A stretch of DNA of 64,000 nucleotides, taken from Sphingobacterium sp. PCS056. GTDB taxonomy: Bacteria > Bacteroidota > Bacteroidia > Sphingobacteriales > Sphingobacteriaceae. The notes beneath the pieces are model-generated. The model made no database searches and had not been told where the DNA came from. It worked only from the letters and a program-made list of their open reading frames with translations. Made by a program: the position numbers and the translations under genes. Positions 19,102-26,996 of this stretch are shown here, piece after piece. The DNA lies in NCBI RefSeq assembly GCF_023273895.1, contig NZ_CP096883.1, positions 1,984,001-2,048,000 of the forward strand. The letters are read 5' to 3'. The number at the start of each line of letters is the position of its first letter. Position 1 is the stretch's first letter.

Positions 19102-19156
19102 ATTCAAAAACGACAAAGTCTTTTTTTATATAAAAAGACTTTGTCGTTTTTGAATT
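19101..19156 (+). terminator. Very long hairpin terminator (25-bp perfect stem)
   Basis: The arms at 19101-19125 and 19132-19156 are perfectly complementary over 25 bases around the loop TTATAT. The left arm begins in the stop codon of paralogue A. The stem is long for a simple terminator, but the poly-A and poly-T segments inside it fit one. Confidence 0.7.
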
Positions 19157-19406
19157 AATAGTATATTATCATTGATGTAAAAATTTATATATAATATGTG
19201 GAAGGGGAAAATCTAAGATTGTTTAAGCATATTTTATAATTACTACTCTAACTTATAACAATAACCGATGATAATGTTATGCAACATTATCAATTTAGAG
19301 TTTTTGAAAATGAAAAAATAAAAAAAATCTTGATGAATAACTTTATGTATCTTATTATCAATTCGTAATTGAATCAGAATTATACGACAAAGGCTGTATT
19401 AATACA

Positions 19407-19520
19407 TTAGCAAACAATTTTTGATGTTGTATTTTTCAAACTTTCTTTCACTATTTGCTGGCCGATCTTTTCATTAACCATCGAATCAAAATGCTGGTAT
19501 AATTTGATCAAGGTAAAAAT
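19407..19520 (-). pseudogene. Orphan coding fragment (C-terminal remnant, unknown family)
   Basis: A 37-codon open stretch on the minus strand ends in TAA at 19407. Its translation includes FDSMVNEKIGQQIVKESLKN, whose composition looks like a real coding sequence and unlike the AT-rich noncoding DNA around it. There is no start codon or upstream domain. It could be the tail of a lost gene. I could not assign a family. Confidence 0.3.
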
Positions 19521-19540
19521 TTAAGTAATTAACTTTTTCT

Positions 19541-19620
19541 ATATGATAGTTTAGCTGTTCAAAAACTATTTTATTATAATAATGTATTAAACTAATATGA
19601 GAGAAAGATAATAGGTGTTT
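19541..19620. repeat. Degenerate second copy of the nadE 5' end (direct repeat)
   Basis: On the minus strand this segment reads KIVFEQLNYHI, against KIALAQLNYHI at residues 2-12 of NadE, and it retains the upstream AATATGAGAG block. The ATG is lost and the frame runs into noncoding DNA. It is in direct orientation with the functional copy at 18126-18212. Confidence 0.6.
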
Positions 19621-19670
19621 ACGGGTACATTCTGATTGAAATATGTTGTTTCAATTTTGAGTTGGTATAA

Positions 19671-19706
19671 AAAAAAGGATCTTTACAATAATAAAGATCC
19701 TTTTTT
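19671..19706 (-). terminator. Intrinsic terminator of the FKBP gene
   Basis: AAAAAAGGATCTTTA pairs with TAAAGATCCTTTTTT around CAATAA. It lies downstream of the minus-strand gene at 19791. Confidence 0.8.
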
Positions 19707-19790
19707 ATGTATAAATTGTACTTATTTAATTTTTATCCTTTAATCATACATGTATTCCAAAAGTTGAAAAACTAACTTTTTGATATTGAT

Positions 19791-20417
19791 TTAATTGCTA
19801 ATTGAAACAACTTCAATTTCAGAATATAAAGGTGAATTTGCAGGTACTTTATCCTTTACAGTTTGATCATATCCAAAATAAGAAGGTGCTACAATTTTAA
19901 TTTTACTTCCTTTTTTTAAGCCTTTAATTGTTAATCCTCCTACGTTGACCTCTTTGCCTTGGAATGCCATCTTTTTAGGAAAGAAGGCAATTTGCCAAGC
20001 CGCAATAACTCGATCTAATGTAAAAGTTGCAGGAGTTCCATCTTTAGATTCATCCACCAATGTTCCCTGATTCTCTCCATTCAACAAAGTAACTTTGTAT
20101 TTTGTTACTGCGGTTGGGAATACTAGAGCACCATTAGATTGGAACTGATAGCTGTAAGAAGCGTCTTCTCCTTCTGTAATCAAATCGTACCAAATACCTT
20201 TAGCTGTATCTAATTTTGGATTAGTGAAATTTTTCAGTGCGAATGATTTTAATTGAGGAGCTTGTGTTTTAAGGATATTTTGAATTCTCTCATTTTCGAT
20301 AGAATCTTTAATTCTTTGTTCTTCAGCTAATTTTGAAAAGTCATCTGATTTACTGCAAGATGCTAAAGCAATAATCATAGCTAACATTGCACAAAGGGTT
20401 TTTGTAAAATTTTTCAT
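19791..20417 (-). CDS. FKBP-type peptidyl-prolyl cis-trans isomerase lipoprotein
   Basis: A 208-residue lipoprotein with lipobox LASC (Cys21), a short charged linker (about 22-60) and a C-terminal FKBP domain (about 100-208). The domain shows the order expected for the fold: VTKYKVTLLNG, FTLDRVIAAWQIAF, GLTIKGLKKGSKIKIVAPSYFGY, and PANSPLYSEIEVVSI at the end. FKBP proteins of this type help fold secreted or outer-membrane proteins in the periplasm. Some active-site aromatics differ from the classical consensus, so activity is uncertain. It lies inside the accessory stretch and is read towards the nadE remnant. Confidence 0.85.
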   Translation of the reverse strand: MKNFTKTLCAMLAMIIALASCSKSDDFSKLAEEQRIKDSIENERIQNILKTQAPQLKSFALKNFTNPKLDTAKGIWYDLITEGEDASYSYQFQSNGALVFPTAVTKYKVTLLNGENQGTLVDESKDGTPATFTLDRVIAAWQIAFFPKKMAFQGKEVNVGGLTIKGLKKGSKIKIVAPSYFGYDQTVKDKVPANSPLYSEIEVVSISN

Positions 20418-20674
20418 AAAATTCTTAACTTATTTATTTGATTATAGTGTTAAAACGAGTTGTTATCAATATACGCTACAAAGGAATAAAAAAAAATTAC
20501 CACTTTTAAAGAATGTTATCAAAACTAATCTTAATTAAAGTTTTGAATCTTTAATTGATCATTTATGTTATTTATAATATTCATTTATAAAATGAACTTA
20601 ATAAGAATTCAGATATTAATTTTTATATAAAATACTATGAAGCGATATTTTTTCCTATTGATATGGTATTGTTG

Positions 20675-20682
20675 TATATTTG
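20675..20682 (+). promoter_or_regulatory. Candidate -7 box TATATTTG before the metalloprotease gene
   Basis: TATATTTG matches TAnnTTTG and lies 27 bp before the ATG at 20709. It implies a short leader. A 22-codon frame that spans it is more likely chance. Confidence 0.4.
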
Positions 20683-20708
20683 GATATCTGAATCAATATA
20701 TTTAACGT

Positions 20709-21569
20709 ATGATAAATTTTAAATCATTTAATCGAATTATAGTAATGTTAATTACTATGTTTTGTTTTTCAAATTGTTCTAAGCAAGAAGTTATCATTGA
20801 TGAGTCAACTCTGTCAAATCTTTCATCAATTATTCATCAATTGGGTTATGATACTACAGGAATTAGCTACAGAGGTGATACTATTACAGTAGAAGGAGAT
20901 ATAATTTTGTATAAATCTAATTTAAGCAATACCACTCCTAGGCAAGCCTCGATGTTTCCTCGTTCCTATACTGCTGTTAGACCAATAAAATATTATATTC
21001 CACCAATTATAACAGATGAAGCATCAATCGTATCAGCAATGGAAGCGATTAGTAGTGTTGAGAGACCTCCAGAATTTAAAGTTCCTCCACTTGCTTCTGA
21101 GTATCTTAGCCTTGGCTTTACAAAGGTTAATACACCAGCTGAAGCAGATTTGATATTTGTGGCATTTAATGAGCAATCGAAGACTTGTGGTAGTGCTGAT
21201 GCACCAACTGTTGTTCCTAATTTACCTATTGTAGCAATTGCTCAATTAAAAATTGGTAAAAACATAAGATTAAATTTGTTTCACTGGAATACTCTAAGTT
21301 CATCTCAAAGAAAATTTTTAGTTGCTCATGAACTGGGACATAGTCTTGGTTTGCGGCATACTAATTGGAGGGGTAGTGAACCTGAATATGTTTATGTAGG
21401 AGGTCTTGGTGTAGGTGCATATAGTGTTCCTGGGACTTCTAATAACTCAAATAATCCTGATAATAATTCAGTTTTTAATATGAATACTTGTGGAAATAAT
21501 TGGTCTGGATTCACAACAGCCGATAAAAAAGCATTATGGTTTGTCGCGGGAGCAGTTACATCTTACTAA
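20709..21569 (+). CDS. HExxHxxGxxH zinc metalloprotease lipoprotein (M57-like)
   Basis: A 286-residue lipoprotein (lipobox FSNC, Cys23). The zinc site HELGHSLGLRH spans residues 207-217 and has three His ligands and the catalytic Glu, so it is a metzincin-type protease. After it comes an insert of Gly, Asn and Ser, then VFNMNTCGNNWSGFTTADKKAL, where the Met may be the Met-turn. The arrangement resembles the M57 dual-action HEIGH peptidases of Bacteroidota; the M57 label is a judgement, not a search result. Surface or periplasmic protein cleavage is the likely role. It neighbours an outer-membrane protein gene and secreted proteins of unknown function. Confidence 0.8.
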   Translation: MINFKSFNRIIVMLITMFCFSNCSKQEVIIDESTLSNLSSIIHQLGYDTTGISYRGDTITVEGDIILYKSNLSNTTPRQASMFPRSYTAVRPIKYYIPPIITDEASIVSAMEAISSVERPPEFKVPPLASEYLSLGFTKVNTPAEADLIFVAFNEQSKTCGSADAPTVVPNLPIVAIAQLKIGKNIRLNLFHWNTLSSSQRKFLVAHELGHSLGLRHTNWRGSEPEYVYVGGLGVGAYSVPGTSNNSNNPDNNSVFNMNTCGNNWSGFTTADKKALWFVAGAVTSY

Positions 21570-21709
21570 AATGACAATTAAGTTTGTTCTTAAATCAGTT
21601 ATCACTTAATTATCCCTGCCTTTAGATATATGATAAATTGACCTTCAGAATAGAATCACTTTTATTAAAAGTGGTTCTATTAAATTGTTCTATAGCTAAC
21701 ATCATTTTT

Positions 21710-22567
21710 ATGAAATATGTTCTAAGTTTATTACTTTTTTTACAATCTATTAAATCAATATCTCAAAAAAAAATAGAGTTCCGATTATCTCCAAGCATAG
21801 GAATTAGTAATAATAAAACATCGTGGTCAATTTCTGGAGATTTAAATGGAAATAATCCAGACTACTTATCTGAACTTGTATGGAGGAACGTGAATTTTTC
21901 TTACGGATTACAGGCTTCTATTACCTTGGAAAATTTGAGTTTAAATATGTCTATTTCATCTTCGAGAACGTTTAAGGGGATTGTTAGTGACATAGACTAT
22001 ACTGCTAATGGTAGAACTGGAATAAATTATCATGAGCAATTCTCTTCTAATAATAGTAACTTTAGAATTATTCAACTTTTACCCCAATATGAACTTTATA
22101 AAAATAAGCTTTTCGTAAATGTTGGTTATAATCATATTTCCTCAAATAATATTATAAACCATAATTCTTCAGTAAATAGTACTTATAAATGGTATGTAAA
22201 TGGATTGCAAATTGGATTTAAGTACAATATGAAATTGTTTCGGGAATTTAATTACAATGTAGGTGCTGATTTACTATTTAGTAGATATTATGCAAAAGCA
22301 GATTGGAGATTAAGAAATGATTTAAAGCATCCTACTAGTTTTGATCAAATTGTAAAATTTAATTATGGTTTTAGTACTTTAAATTCTTTGAGTTATAGTT
22401 TTAATGAAAAATATTCTATTTCTTTAATAAATAAGTTATTATACTCAATTGGATATAAAGGTGTTGATAAAGCATATTTGAAATCTGGAGGTACTTTATT
22501 TACTCAAGTGAAATATAATGAAATTTTAATTATTGAAAATTATTTATCATTAACTGTTCCATTCTAA
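21710..22567 (+). CDS. Predicted outer-membrane beta-barrel protein, unknown function
   Basis: I do not recognise a named family. The start at 21710 was chosen because it gives a signal peptide (MKYVLSLLLFLQSIKSISQ); the open frame reaches back to a TTG at 21638 with no such logic. The 285-residue product consists of alternating polar and hydrophobic strands rich in Asn, Ser, Tyr and Phe, and ends in LSLTVPF with a terminal Phe, as in outer-membrane barrels recognised by Bam. It follows the metalloprotease by 140 bp in the same direction, so the two may be linked functionally. Confidence 0.6.
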   Translation: MKYVLSLLLFLQSIKSISQKKIEFRLSPSIGISNNKTSWSISGDLNGNNPDYLSELVWRNVNFSYGLQASITLENLSLNMSISSSRTFKGIVSDIDYTANGRTGINYHEQFSSNNSNFRIIQLLPQYELYKNKLFVNVGYNHISSNNIINHNSSVNSTYKWYVNGLQIGFKYNMKLFREFNYNVGADLLFSRYYAKADWRLRNDLKHPTSFDQIVKFNYGFSTLNSLSYSFNEKYSISLINKLLYSIGYKGVDKAYLKSGGTLFTQVKYNEILIIENYLSLTVPF

Positions 22568-22748
22568 TTTTATGTAATAATATCTAGTCTTCTGACTCCA
22601 CAGTGTTATCAGTTTATATTTGAAATTCTTAATACCTATTTTTATATGATTACAGTGTTTTAATTACTTATCCAATGTAATAATTTTAATTTTATTTTTA
22701 GAGATGGTTTTAAGAATTAGAAATATAATAATTTATCCGTTTATAAGA

Positions 22749-25109
22749 TTAAGATTTTAATCTCTGAAATTTATATGCTAGAGTTAATAAGAAATACCTA
22801 CCTATCATGTTTGTTTTTGATTCTCTTGTGACTAAGAAATCATTTTTTATAATTTTATCTTGTTTCATTTGATTGAAAATATCAATAATGTTTAAACTTA
22901 TTTCAAGGTTCTTTTTTAAGTAATTCTGAGATAAAATCATATCTGTTCGATTATTTTTTATTGTAATCCCAGTAGAATTTGTTGTATTATATTGATTACT
23001 AACTTCAAAATTGAATATTTTAAAATAATTAGTTTTAATATTTGATGATATTGTCTGATTAACATTTTTAATAATACTATTTAAGGAAGGTTGTTCAATA
23101 TTTGTAAATTTGTAATTGTTAAACGATATTCCATAGTTTAAATTGATGGAAAAATTATCTTTATAATAAATAGCATTTATGTTAGCTGAGTAATTATCTG
23201 ACTTGTCTGAAAATTCTTTGTCATTTATTTCTCTTTCTGTTTTTGCACTTGAATAAGATATACTATTTTGTAGATTTAAATTAGTAATAATAAAATTAGC
23301 TTTTGTATATGATAATGATAAAGTTGAATTAGGACTATTGCTATTGTTAGAATTGGAGTATGTTAGCATTTTAGTACCTTCATTTAATTTTATTCCAGAA
23401 ATAATAGTGTCATTCTTTAATACAAATAGATTTTCTATAATTTTATCTTTATTTAAAGAGGTTGAGATCGTTAAATTCACATTATCTGAATTTTTCATTT
23501 GATAATTCGTATTTAAATTAAAATTATATACAGATTGGTTAGTCAAATTTGGATTACCCATACTGGAATAATTGTCGGATATAATCACATTTGTTTGATC
23601 TCTTTGAGATAAGGTTGTGTAAATTAGAGATTTTTGAAATGTAAATACATTATTTAATCTTGAATTTATTGATCTTAAAGTCAGGGATGAGTTATATAAT
23701 AGTCCCTTATTATTATTTGAAAAATTATTATTTGAATCACTTTTAAATGTATCGAATGCTTTCTCAAAATAAATATTCGAACTAAAATCTATTATAGATT
23801 TAGAAAATCTAATTGTTGTTCCAATATTTTGATTATGTTGTTTCAATTTTGAATCAACATTTTTTATAACATTTATAATATTATTTGAAATTGAATTTGA
23901 GTTAGATAAGCTATAGTAAATGTCACCTAAAAAAACTTTTTTAAAATTGAATTTTAATGATGTTCTTGATTGAAAAAAAATATTTTTGTCTTGGCTCAGC
24001 AGTTTATTAAAGATGGTGTCATTCTCATAAAAGTTTTGCTTCTGTGATCTGTTTTCCCCTATCGATGTATTTGTACTTAAAAATAAATTCTTTTTATAGA
24101 GTTTATATATAATGTTGAAACTTGCTCTATATCCCTCTGTTTGCGAAGTATTATTTGAAATAAATTTATTTATACTATTAATATTTGAATTTTTTTTCAT
24201 CATGTCAAAATATTCTTTTTGAACATTTAGAGATGCATCAAAATAGAACTTATTAAATGTTTTGTTTAATGAGGAATTTATATGAAAACTTCGACTAAGA
24301 TTTTCTTGAGTTCTATCAATATTTTTATTAGTGATAGTATCTTTAACTACAGAAAAACTGTCAATAATCTGATCTTTAGAAATGGTGTTATTTTCACTAT
24401 GCAATATTTTAAAACTGAATTCTCCATTTTTTAACTTTGTGTTATTCTGAATTGATATTTTGCTATTTATAGCTTTATCGGAATTATTACCAATGTCAGC
24501 AGCCCAATTCCAAGAATTATTATTAAGATTTATATCTATTAAAGTGTTGTTGTTATTTTTAAAATAAATGATGTTTCCATTGAGATCATATTTGCTCTTA
24601 AAATTGTATCTGAGAGAAGAATTTCCAATCAATCCTGTTATTTTACCATTTGGTGTTCTTAAATTAATTGAATTAATATCTTTATTTTCATTACCCCAAA
24701 ATTTATTCATTGAATCTGTATAGGCATCTAAATTATATGCAGATAGTATACTTGATGGAAATATCTTTAATAACTCCATTACTGAAATGAAATTAAAAAC
24801 TTGACCATTTATTTTTATTATCGTTATTAGTTTACCCCGATAATAAACGCCATCATCCTCAAATCTGAAATCTGTATTGCTCTTCAACAAATCATATGCC
24901 GTTGGAAACATTTTCCTTTTTAATGAATCGACGACAATTGTATGTTGATTCCAATTAATATCTACGGTATCTAAAATGTTATTTTTTAAGGTGTCTTTTA
25001 TATGTGTAATTTTGCTGTGTCCATGAAATTTTGAGGAATGAATACTCCCCCATGTACTCGCGGATACCAAAAATAGAAACAGGAAAATATTAAATGTTGC
25101 AATCTTCAT
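22749..25109 (-). CDS. Outer-membrane beta-barrel protein, TonB-receptor-like (OMP_b-brl_3 type)
   Basis: A 786-residue secreted protein with a signal peptide (about 1-22). Residues about 60-145 resemble the reduced plug-like domain of Bacteroidota barrel proteins (TAYDLLKSNTDFRFEDDGVY, IKINGQVFNFISVMELLK). The rest is a barrel extremely rich in Asn, Ser, Ile and Lys. It lacks the carboxypeptidase-like N-terminal domain that many relatives carry and has no obvious TonB box. Substrate and partner are unknown. It lies 79 bp downstream of secreted paralogue B on the same strand, with a hairpin between them, so the two may form a unit. Confidence 0.65.
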   Translation of the reverse strand: MKIATFNIFLFLFLVSASTWGSIHSSKFHGHSKITHIKDTLKNNILDTVDINWNQHTIVVDSLKRKMFPTAYDLLKSNTDFRFEDDGVYYRGKLITIIKINGQVFNFISVMELLKIFPSSILSAYNLDAYTDSMNKFWGNENKDINSINLRTPNGKITGLIGNSSLRYNFKSKYDLNGNIIYFKNNNNTLIDINLNNNSWNWAADIGNNSDKAINSKISIQNNTKLKNGEFSFKILHSENNTISKDQIIDSFSVVKDTITNKNIDRTQENLSRSFHINSSLNKTFNKFYFDASLNVQKEYFDMMKKNSNINSINKFISNNTSQTEGYRASFNIIYKLYKKNLFLSTNTSIGENRSQKQNFYENDTIFNKLLSQDKNIFFQSRTSLKFNFKKVFLGDIYYSLSNSNSISNNIINVIKNVDSKLKQHNQNIGTTIRFSKSIIDFSSNIYFEKAFDTFKSDSNNNFSNNNKGLLYNSSLTLRSINSRLNNVFTFQKSLIYTTLSQRDQTNVIISDNYSSMGNPNLTNQSVYNFNLNTNYQMKNSDNVNLTISTSLNKDKIIENLFVLKNDTIISGIKLNEGTKMLTYSNSNNSNSPNSTLSLSYTKANFIITNLNLQNSISYSSAKTEREINDKEFSDKSDNYSANINAIYYKDNFSINLNYGISFNNYKFTNIEQPSLNSIIKNVNQTISSNIKTNYFKIFNFEVSNQYNTTNSTGITIKNNRTDMILSQNYLKKNLEISLNIIDIFNQMKQDKIIKNDFLVTRESKTNMIGRYFLLTLAYKFQRLKS

Positions 25110-25139
25110 ACTTGTGGCAAGTAGATAGGTTATTTATCA

Positions 25140-25181
25140 AAGTGGTAAAAGACTATTTTATAAAACATTCTTTTACCACTT
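25140..25181 (-). terminator. Hairpin between paralogue B and the barrel gene
   Basis: AAGTGGTAAAAGA pairs perfectly with TCTTTTACCACTT over 13 bp with a 16-base loop. There is no long T run after it on the minus strand, so it may be an attenuator or processing hairpin rather than a full terminator. Confidence 0.45.
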
Positions 25182-25188
25182 AGCTTTT

Positions 25189-25875
25189 CTAATTATTAGG
25201 TCTTGCGATGACTAAGTCTATCTTTAATGGTTCGCCTGTTAGGCCAATTGGAAAAGGAAGTAAAAACCATTCCAAGCTCACAAGCCAGCCACCAAAACGT
25301 ATGTTTGATGGAAATCCACTTTTATAGGTATAGCCTATCTGATAACATAGATCAAATGTGTCGCCACCAATAATATTTGGTGTAGGTAGACTATTGGCAC
25401 CTGGGTTTGGAATAATACCAATTTGATAGTCAGTAGCATAATTTGCTTTTAACCAAACGAAAAATCCCTTCTCACCTGTTGGCATATATTGATTATAACT
25501 CTTATATTTCGACACTTCATTTTGACCTGGAGTATTAGGAGAATATCCTCCATTATTGAATGGTCGAGAGTGAATATATGTACCGTCGTAATTTGAAAAA
25601 TATACCGCATCAATAAATGAGGGTGCATCATAAAATTTAATGTTGGGTGCATGATTCTTGATTGCTAGTGCTTCTAATTTTACTAAACAATACCAAATGC
25701 CATTATTATCTTTTTTTGCTTCTACAATTTTTGTTGCTTTAAAATTATCCTGTGGGGAAGAATAAGGGTGGGGCTGTACACCTGCAGGTAGCGGTCCAGC
25801 AGGTAATGAGCTTTGTGCAAATAACGTTGCTCCGGTAAATAACATTGAGCAAAACAATAAAATACTTTTTTTCAT
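25189..25875 (-). CDS. Secreted protein of unknown function, paralogue B
   Basis: A 228-residue relative of the product at 18418-19101, with a signal peptide ending LFAQ (about residue 21). Shared blocks include DNFKATKIVEAK, WYCLVKLEAL, PNTPGQNEVSKYKSYNQY, PTGEKGFFVWLKANY and the closing Trp/Gly pattern. No known domain or catalytic motif is recognised. It has more Pro near the N-terminus than paralogue A. It is in opposite orientation to paralogue A about 7 kb away and is followed by an outer-membrane barrel gene. Function is unknown; a secreted or surface binding protein is a guess. Confidence 0.7.
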   Translation of the reverse strand: MKKSILLFCSMLFTGATLFAQSSLPAGPLPAGVQPHPYSSPQDNFKATKIVEAKKDNNGIWYCLVKLEALAIKNHAPNIKFYDAPSFIDAVYFSNYDGTYIHSRPFNNGGYSPNTPGQNEVSKYKSYNQYMPTGEKGFFVWLKANYATDYQIGIIPNPGANSLPTPNIIGGDTFDLCYQIGYTYKSGFPSNIRFGGWLVSLEWFLLPFPIGLTGEPLKIDLVIARPNN

Positions 25876-26509
25876 AATATTTTTAATTTATTAAATTGTA
25901 ATTTTTCTTAAAGAAACTAGCTAGTGCCTCAAAGGTATGAATAAAATTATTAAAGAAATGTTTTTTATGAAAATTATTTATTATTATATGTAATAAAGTG
26001 TTGGTTTATTATTTACTTTCGATTATTATTGTTATCTTTTTATTTTGGGGTTAAATATTGGGAGTAATTTTTTTTCTAAAAATCAGTTTTACAGTTGTTT
26101 ATATAATTTAGGGTGTAAATCCTTGAAATGATTTTTTTACAAAAAAATCACTATTTTTCATTTAGGAAATGAATGTAATTTGTTAATTTATTCAATTATT
26201 GTAATTTTGTTCGATTAATTTTAAATTTGATGTAAAAAAATTATTTCATCAGTGGTTTGTATAGTTTAGTGTTTTTTTTATTGGCTATTTAATTCCTTTT
26301 AAAGACCTTTTTCTTTAAAAATTCTTTTATGTTGTAGATGTTGTTTTGTAATTAAAATGGCAGGAAAATTGTTTATATTAATTAAGGCGTAGACTATGTC
26401 TATGAAAATAACAGCTATTTAACTTTAACTATTTTATTCAAGACTTAATAATCGAATTCCAATTACACTAATTAAAAAGTGTGTTATTTTTATGAAATTT
26501 TCAAATCAA
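25876..26509. other. Gene-free AT-rich stretch
   Basis: Apart from the promoter box of paralogue B near 25930, I see no gene, RNA or convincing hairpin. The DNA is extremely AT-rich with short T and A runs. It marks the right edge of the accessory stretch. Confidence 0.6.
25930..25937 (-). promoter_or_regulatory. Candidate -7 box TACCTTTG for paralogue B
   Basis: On the minus strand TACCTTTG matches TAnnTTTG, 55 bp before the start of paralogue B. Confidence 0.45.
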
Positions 26510-26977
26510 CTATCTTAAAAAACTAGCCAACTCTTTTGAACTAAGATATTTTTGTTGTACAGCTTTTAGCTTAAATGTTTTGTCATAACGAAGGAGTGTG
26601 GGAAAAATCATCTTTTGATTGGTTAACAATATGGATGCTAAAGGATGATATACTCCTGTCTGCTTTTTGAAAGATTGAGGTTTCCATGTATGTTGATCAA
26701 AATTAATTTCTTCGACTGATTCAGCATCTAGTTTAATCAGGTAGTAATTATCATTAATCAATTTAGCGATTTCTTTTTTTGTAAATACCTCTTTTTCCAT
26801 CTTTCTACAATAGCTACACCAATCAGTATGAATAAAAATGATCGTTTCTCTTGGGGCTACGCTTAATAAAGAATCTAATTGTTGAAAAGAGGTATAAATT
26901 ATCCGCTCTTGTCCATAATGGCTGAGCGGATAAAGGATAATTATCGTCAATAAAATAATTTGGTTTAAATATTTCAT
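26510..26977 (-). CDS. Thioredoxin-fold protein, secreted
   Basis: A 155-residue protein with a signal peptide (about 1-22) and a thioredoxin fold with the redox pair in DWCSYCRKME, followed by KEIAKLINDNYYLIKLDAE. The WCxxC context with an early Trp and a later Lys-Leu-Asp-Ala resembles DUF255/thioredoxin-like proteins that handle disulfides or bind metal in the periplasm. It starts 19 bp after the stop of the TonB-dependent receptor upstream, so the two are probably an operon. The plug of that receptor has a CQNC pair, and this protein might act on it. That link is inference. Confidence 0.8.
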   Translation of the reverse strand: MKYLNQIILLTIIILYPLSHYGQERIIYTSFQQLDSLLSVAPRETIIFIHTDWCSYCRKMEKEVFTKKEIAKLINDNYYLIKLDAESVEEINFDQHTWKPQSFKKQTGVYHPLASILLTNQKMIFPTLLRYDKTFKLKAVQQKYLSSKELASFLR

Positions 26978-26996
26978 CTTTCTTTAATCAAGAGGA

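Larger units (their letters stand above)
19157..19670. other. Gene-free AT-rich stretch with remnants
   Basis: No intact gene is visible here. The first 240 bases are AT-rich without signals. Then come a 37-codon open fragment on the minus strand (19407-19520) and the degenerate copy of the nadE 5' end (19541-19620). It looks like a scar of past insertion or recombination. Confidence 0.6.

Noticed and set aside
20637..20705. A 22-codon hydrophobic frame just before the metalloprotease gene, possible leader peptide
   Set aside because: It spans the candidate -7 promoter box at 20675, so it would not be on the transcript. There is no other sign of coding.
18213..26509. Prophage or insertion sequence in the accessory block
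   Set aside because: No transposase, integrase, phage structural gene or clear terminal inverted repeat was found. The block may be horizontally acquired, but not as a recognisable element.
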